From: Sphingobium sp. TCM1
Lineage (GTDB): Bacteria; Pseudomonadota; Alphaproteobacteria; Sphingomonadales; Sphingomonadaceae
Length of the DNA stretch: 64,000 bases
Direction of reading: 5' to 3'
Assembly (NCBI RefSeq): GCF_001650725.1
Contig: NZ_LXVX01000038.1
Span: 209,374 to 273,373, forward strand
In this document: positions 60,200 through 64,000 of the stretch, in pieces
Layout of the letters: every line of letters starts with the position of its first letter
How positions within the stretch are numbered: the stretch's first letter is position 1
Program-made: the position numbers and the translations under genes
Notes under the pieces: model-generated
What the model saw: only the letters and a program-made list of their open reading frames with translations
What the model was told of the DNA's origin: nothing
Databases searched by the model: none

Positions 60200-60430
60200 A
60201 TGCGGGACTGGGCTGTCGCACGCCGCGAACGCACGCGGCACCTAATCGAACTGGGCGGCCTCGTCATTAAGGCGGGGCTAGTCGATCTGACTGATGATGA
60301 TCGCGCCACGCTTTACGGCGCGTTTCTCACCGTTGCCGACAGATTACGCGGTGAAGAACGCGCCAACGCGCTTGCCCTCTGGAAGCGCAAAGGCAAGCGG
60401 GCGTTTGAGGCGGAACAGGACGGCGGTTAG
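60200..60430 (+). CDS. traD: Conjugal transfer protein TraD
   Basis: 76 residues. RRERTRHLIELGGLVIKAGLVDL is the standard TraD core (short part: LIELGGLVIKAGL), with a C-terminal basic stretch WKRKGKRAFEAE. A small relaxosome-associated protein. On Ti plasmids traG follows; here the next gene is convergent and overlaps traD by 4 bp, so the transfer operon is short. Confidence 0.88.
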   Translation: MRDWAVARRERTRHLIELGGLVIKAGLVDLTDDDRATLYGAFLTVADRLRGEERANALALWKRKGKRAFEAEQDGG

Positions 60431-61941
60431 CGCGAAACCGACAAGCGCACATTGCTGTCCGGTTGTGCCTGATACTCGACCATCGCCGCCATGGGCGGGC
60501 TGCTCTTGTCGCAATAGCGCACGGTGATAACGCTCTCGCGGATCGCAGGGCACAGGCCGGAGCCATAGAGAACGTCCGCCAGCGCGTCGAAGGTCGTCGC
60601 CTTGGCGCGATAGGCCCCGGTCCACCGCATAGTCCAAATGTCTTCATTGGCCTTGACCCGGTATCCCGCCCTTTGCGCAACGTCCATCACCGCGCCAAGC
60701 ACCGTGTCCGCGCGCACGTCGAAGTCCAGCACGGCGGACAGGTCGGCGGGTCCGGAGCGGACGGCTTGCGCGGACCTTAAACGCCATAGCGTTGCCTCCG
60801 CGCCAGCTATGAAGAAGCACAGGCAGACAATCGCCAAGGGCAGATGGTCAACCCAGTCCATGAGCCTTTCGGAGCGCCAGAACCGGCGAACTCGAACGAG
60901 CGGATTCCATCGGCCCTGCGGCGGGGCGGCAAGTCGCACGATCCGCCATGTCCGTTGTAGCATGTTTGCGCGGCGAGCGGGCCGGTAAAGGGCTATCGCT
61001 GCCGTCAGCCCGGCGGGTGGCGGAAGCATCGGCGCTGGCAGGCTTGCTGCCAGTGAGGCTTGATGTTCCGCAACGGCGGACGCTGCCCGTTCCTGCAATA
61101 TCTCTACCCGCGCGAATGCCCATGCCAGTTCCTCGCCCGAAATGCGGTAGGATCGCCCATAGCGCGCTTCGACATAGGCGCGGCGGATGCAGCCGAACGC
61201 GCGGCGCTCGAACCGACTGTCGCGCGGCCATGCCGAACACAGGCGCGGGTCAAGCGCTTCCGCTGCCTCTCGCAGTTCATCCAACGCATGGGTGCGCGGC
61301 GCGTGCAGGCTGATCGACCACAAGACGGACAGATAGAAATGCTCGCACGCCTGATGCAACATCAGCGCCGCCATCGGCGCATCGCCCCGGTTCCGATAGA
61401 AAGCCGCGCCAGCCAGAAATCCGGTTCCGAGATTATGCCACCGGATAAACTCAGCCACACCCCGGATAGCCCGTTCTCGCGCTGGCAGGCGGCGCGGCTC
61501 TTTCAACTGCAAGCCCACCATCTGGTAGAGTCCGATTCCCTGTTCGGCGATGGTGACGAAATGCGGGACGCCTTCAACAAGAGCGCCGTTCATCCGCTCA
61601 AGGCTCTCCACAGATAGCCGAACCGGACGGGTAATTTCGCCATGCTCCCATGCGCGACGAAGCCGATCACGCACCAGTCGCCAATCGCGTTCGCTGCGGG
61701 CAAGGCGTGGGTAGTTGACGATCGCCAGCAGGCGGAACGCTTCCCCCGGCGCAACATCTTCCCAATCTTTTTCAGCATGGGGACCGTGCAGGATCAGGGT
61801 AAGGATGCGGCCCGTCCGGAAATGTTCAGTGCATCGGCCCTTGGTCGTCTCCTCGAATGCCTCGAACAGGATAGTCGTGACGTGAAGAAGTTCCTCCCGG
61901 ATCGGCGCGGGCAGATGATCGGCGTCGGTGCGCAGCATCAT
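60427..61941 (-). CDS. Nucleotidyltransferase and HEPN domain-containing membrane protein
   Basis: 504 residues. The N-terminal part (about 20-130; LILHGPHAEKDWEDVAPGEAFRLL) resembles a degraded MNT nucleotidyltransferase. A HEPN-like helical domain follows (about 190-300; MLHQACEHFYLSVLWSISLHAPRTHALDELR, short part HQACEHFYLSV). One membrane helix lies near 390-410 (LPLAIVCLCFFIAG), and the C-terminal 100 residues look like a secretin-N/STN-type fold (DFDVRADTVLGAVMDVAQRAGY). It overlaps the upstream gene by 4 bp. I know similar proteins only from sphingomonad plasmids; role unknown. Confidence 0.72.
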   Translation of the reverse strand: MMLRTDADHLPAPIREELLHVTTILFEAFEETTKGRCTEHFRTGRILTLILHGPHAEKDWEDVAPGEAFRLLAIVNYPRLARSERDWRLVRDRLRRAWEHGEITRPVRLSVESLERMNGALVEGVPHFVTIAEQGIGLYQMVGLQLKEPRRLPARERAIRGVAEFIRWHNLGTGFLAGAAFYRNRGDAPMAALMLHQACEHFYLSVLWSISLHAPRTHALDELREAAEALDPRLCSAWPRDSRFERRAFGCIRRAYVEARYGRSYRISGEELAWAFARVEILQERAASAVAEHQASLAASLPAPMLPPPAGLTAAIALYRPARRANMLQRTWRIVRLAAPPQGRWNPLVRVRRFWRSERLMDWVDHLPLAIVCLCFFIAGAEATLWRLRSAQAVRSGPADLSAVLDFDVRADTVLGAVMDVAQRAGYRVKANEDIWTMRWTGAYRAKATTFDALADVLYGSGLCPAIRESVITVRYCDKSSPPMAAMVEYQAQPDSNVRLSVSR

Positions 61942-62552
61942 GACCGCGCCTCCCGTCGGCGACGTTGCCAACCCTTCGGGCGCGGGTGGCCCGTCAGATC
62001 ATGCACGCGATCCACCAAGGTACGCACAAGGGGCGTGATCGTGGCGTGAATGAAGCCGCCCGTGCGGGGCCGGTTTTCCTCCCAATCAGCGTAGTGATAG
62101 CCCCATTTCCAATAGGGCGAGAGAACCGCAGCCAGCCGCGCCATGTCAGCGCAGTCATGGCCAAAGCCGCACGCATTGGAGTAGGCAAGTGCCTTGGCGA
62201 TGTCCTGCTTGATGTGGCTGGCGTTCCACCCATCGGCAAAGCCCATGTCCAGTAGATAGGCGCACAGGGCTTGCTGGGTCACGAAACCAGCCTGATGCAG
62301 CGCTTCCTTTGTAAGTCGGGGCTCGGTGAGGAAATCCGCTTCCAGCGTAGTCATCCACCGTTCCGCATTGTGATAGCGGAAGCGGCTCATGCTTCGGCCC
62401 TCTTTCGTCCGCTCCAGTGTCGCGGGTTCGTCTTCATACTGTTGGTGAAGCGCCCCCAGTGCGCCACCCCAGGGTGAGGCGATCGCCGACGCGGCAACCG
62501 GCGCGAAAGCCAATCCGCGCAGCAGGGCGCGGCGGGATTTGGAGACAAGCAT
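61938..62552 (-). CDS. Hypothetical protein with Tat-type signal
   Basis: 204 residues. The start at 62552 has GGAGGTG at the right distance; the upstream frame to 62660 is not supported. SKSRRALLRGLAFAPVAASA is a twin-Arg-like leader. The body (RYHNAERWMTTLEADFLTEPRLTKEALHQAG, short part LEADFLTEPRLTKEALHQAG, then WNASHIKQDIAKALAYSNACG) is Trp/His/Asp-rich with no family I recognise. Coupled by an ATGA overlap to the HEPN gene, so they may act together. Confidence 0.7.
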   Translation of the reverse strand: MLVSKSRRALLRGLAFAPVAASAIASPWGGALGALHQQYEDEPATLERTKEGRSMSRFRYHNAERWMTTLEADFLTEPRLTKEALHQAGFVTQQALCAYLLDMGFADGWNASHIKQDIAKALAYSNACGFGHDCADMARLAAVLSPYWKWGYHYADWEENRPRTGGFIHATITPLVRTLVDRVHDLTGHPRPKGWQRRRREARS

Positions 62553-62681
62553 ATGCACCTCCGTTCCGCATCCATTGCAAGAGGGCGAGATATGCCGGGG
62601 CGGATACGGAACGGTCCCGGCACTCCCACATGATTCGCGATGCCGGTCGCGCACTAGCACTTCGAGAAAGGCCGGTGCATC

Positions 62682-62742
62682 ATATACGCCATCGTTTAAT
62701 CATTAAACGATGGCGTATATTCAAATAAACGGTGGCGTCAAT
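62682..62742. repeat. 39-bp perfect palindrome plus a third half-site
   Basis: ATATACGCCATCGTTTAAT (62682-62700), one base, then its exact reverse complement (62702-62720). A third, imperfect copy of the right arm lies at 62724-62742 (15 of 19 bases). It sits in the gap between the Tat-signal gene and the ribbon-helix-helix gene and is probably the latter's operator, or an iteron-like site. Confidence 0.7.
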
Positions 62743-62787
62743 AGGTTTGATTTGGAAATTGAGATTCTACCCGATAGCGACAAGTCG

Positions 62788-62967
62788 ATGGGACGCCCGC
62801 CACTTGGAATGAAGCCGACGACGATCAGGCTAACTACCGACACGATCCGTCGTATCGAGGCGCTTGTTGGCAACCGCAGGCTCGCCTTGTTCATCCGCGA
62901 GGCGGTCGAGAACGAATTGCAGCGACGCGAAAATCCGGAAGCGCCCAAGGGCCAAGGCAACTCCTGA
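62788..62967 (+). CDS. Ribbon-helix-helix (CopG-like) DNA-binding protein
   Basis: 59 residues from the ATG at 62788. MKPTTIRLTTDTIRRIEALVGNRRLALFIREAVENEL (key parts TTIRLTTDTIRRIEALVG and LALFIREAVENEL) has the beta-strand/helix/helix pattern of CopG/Arc-type proteins. An in-frame ATG at 62710 would add 26 unrelated residues and lies within the palindrome, so I prefer the later start. It likely binds the palindrome and represses itself and perhaps the divergent gene. A toxin partner is not seen. Confidence 0.72.
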   Translation: MGRPPLGMKPTTIRLTTDTIRRIEALVGNRRLALFIREAVENELQRRENPEAPKGQGNS

Positions 62968-63427
62968 CGGAAAACACTTTTGCGGCGGTTGTCAGACGCC
63001 TGGCCGATCCTACAGTGATTGATTGTTGAGCACGGCCTACGGCGGCGTATCCACTCGGTGCCGATTTTCACAGCATCAGCGCCAGAGCGCGCGGCTAGCG
63101 ACCGAAATTGATGTTTTCCGACCGGCAAATGTGCGCCCATTTGTCGTCATTCCGGGTCGAATTTTCCGTCCCCGGAAGCCGACGCTCATTCACGTCCATG
63201 AGGCACTGTGGACGACGTAGAAGCTGCCGGTCAGCCGTCACCCCCTTGCGGTCATTTGAAGCGCCTTTTCAGCGCCCCGACTTCGGCCGTTCGTTCATGT
63301 GAGTGTAACCGTTGCGGCTGATGCCCTCCAGCCAGGGGATACGAAACAGAGCATCTCGACCCTCCAGAGATACAGCCACCGTCATCGCACCCGCTTGCCG
63401 CTATCACCTTGCCGCCCTGTTACCCGT
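62968..63427. other. No gene recognised
   Basis: Only short frames without ribosome-binding sites or familiar motifs are present on both strands. It may be decayed plasmid sequence. Confidence 0.5.
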
Positions 63428-63640
63428 TCAAATCAACCGCAACCCATAGAGCAGATTGTAGACCCAGTTCGTCCGCGTCTCTTTGCCGTTTAGGCAGGCA
63501 TCCCGTCGATGCAGCGACAGCCCTATGTATTGATCGCACATCCCGAGGCTGGCAGCGTAGCGGTAGTTCTCCAGCCGGACGATCGTGACACCGAACCAGA
63601 TCAGCATCGCGACCAGAAAGACGATCAGCGCGTTCCTCAT
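63428..63640 (-). CDS. Small single-pass membrane protein
   Basis: 70 residues. One N-terminal hydrophobic helix (ALIVFLVAMLIWFGVTIV), then a soluble tail with Cys pair MCDQYIG and DACLNG. Its ATG overlaps the TGA of the upstream truncated gene (ATGA). Function unknown. Confidence 0.6.
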   Translation of the reverse strand: MRNALIVFLVAMLIWFGVTIVRLENYRYAASLGMCDQYIGLSLHRRDACLNGKETRTNWVYNLLYGLRLI

Positions 63641-63905
63641 GCCCGTTCCATTTCCTTGAGCCGATTCACAAGGCGGTCGCGCCGCTGCTCGATCACGGGT
63701 TGATACTCGGCCCGCTCCTCAGGTTTGAAATCACCCGATGCATCCGGCCCGGCCATCCAGCCTGGTCCGTTCACCACCCTCATATCCCGGCAGAAGCGCG
63801 CCAGCGTCATCAGATCGTCCCGCGCAACACGAGCCTCGTCGTCGTGCCATGCGTCGTGATCCCGCTCCAGCGCCGGATACTTCGCTTCAAGGGTGAGGAT
63901 CAGCG
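63637..63905 (-). pseudogene. Hypothetical gene truncated at its 5' end by an insertion
   Basis: The frame ending at 63637 reads LTLEAKYPALERDHDAWHDD and VARDDLMTLARFCRDMRVV, then VIEQRRDRLVNRLKEMERA, a charged helical protein. No start codon exists upstream until an in-frame stop at 63991-63993; an internal ATG at 63810 would give only about 57 residues. Upstream of about 63905 the sequence changes to repeats that look like an insertion-sequence end. The gene is probably disrupted. Confidence 0.5.
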
Positions 63906-63960
63906 TGCAATAGGCACCCCCTTCGTGGGGTGATCGGCGTGCAAAAAGGACCCCTTCATC
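63904..63960. mobile_element. Possible end of an IS21-type insertion sequence
   Basis: Two imperfect direct repeats, CGTGCAATAGGCACCCCCTT (63904-63923) and CGTGCAAAAAGGACCCCTT (63938-63956), begin where a coding frame is cut. IS21-family elements carry repeated transposase-binding motifs at their ends, and the inner ones start with TG. The rest of the element would lie beyond 64000. Confidence 0.35.
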
Positions 63961-64000
63961 CCGGGGATTTAGTCGGCCGACTGGTTTTGATCAGTTGGCG

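Noticed and set aside
62968..63427. Short plus-strand frames as genes
   Set aside because: None has a ribosome-binding site, a domain or a plausible start.

Overview
The window looks like DNA from an alphaproteobacterium of the sphingomonad type (Sphingobium, Novosphingobium or Sphingomonas). The signs are high G+C, the very large number of acyl-CoA dehydrogenases, short-chain dehydrogenases and CoA enzymes around a TonB-dependent receptor, and a Ti-like traA/traCD conjugation block of the kind found on sphingomonad megaplasmids. Genus assignment is inference; no rRNA, tRNA or replication gene is present.

Region 1 (1-48342) is a catabolic island with about 40 genes for CoA-thioester degradation. 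It holds an amidohydrolase cut by the window edge, two MFS carriers, an OprB-like porin, a TonB-dependent receptor and an acyl-CoA ligase. Several beta-oxidation sets follow: a FadB/FadJ-type hydratase-dehydrogenase; paired acyl-CoA dehydrogenases; an eight-gene run at 7734-17028 (SDR, MaoC hydratase, HMG-CoA-synthase-like/DUF35 protein, SCP-x-type thiolase, acyl-CoA dehydrogenase, CaiB-type CoA transferase, methylsuccinyl-CoA-dehydrogenase-like enzyme, mesaconyl-C4-CoA-hydratase-like enzyme); and two separate pairs of an APH-type kinase with an ACAD10/11-type dehydrogenase, the arrangement used elsewhere for 4-hydroxyacyl-CoA. Regulators of the IclR, MarR, GntR and TetR families are interspersed. 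Short repeated operator-like motifs recur upstream of many of these genes. The substrate cannot be read from the sequence; a branched, cyclic or steroid/terpenoid-like acid is the best guess, since no ring-cleavage oxygenase is present.

Region 2 (about 48700-54900) is visibly richer in A+T and encodes, on the minus strand, what I read as a ribosomally made peptide cluster. It consists of a 57-residue precursor with a textbook double-glycine leader (too short for routine ORF calling), a secreted DUF6624-like protein, an HlyD-type adaptor, a C39-peptidase ABC exporter and an MvdD/MdnC-like ATP-grasp ligase. The order predicts a peptide that is cyclised by the ATP-grasp enzyme, cleaved after Gly-Gly and exported. 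This is the most novel system in the window.

Region 3 (54894-64000) is a conjugative or mobilisable plasmid-type backbone. It holds a Ti-type TraA relaxase diverging from traC and traD, with a recognisable oriT between them. A diverged tandem duplication of the traA 3' end plus its neighbouring DUF6118-like gene has left two damaged copies. Beyond lie a nucleotidyltransferase/HEPN membrane protein, a Tat-signal protein, a ribbon-helix-helix regulator next to a 39-bp palindrome, and a gene truncated at a possible IS21-type end at the right edge.
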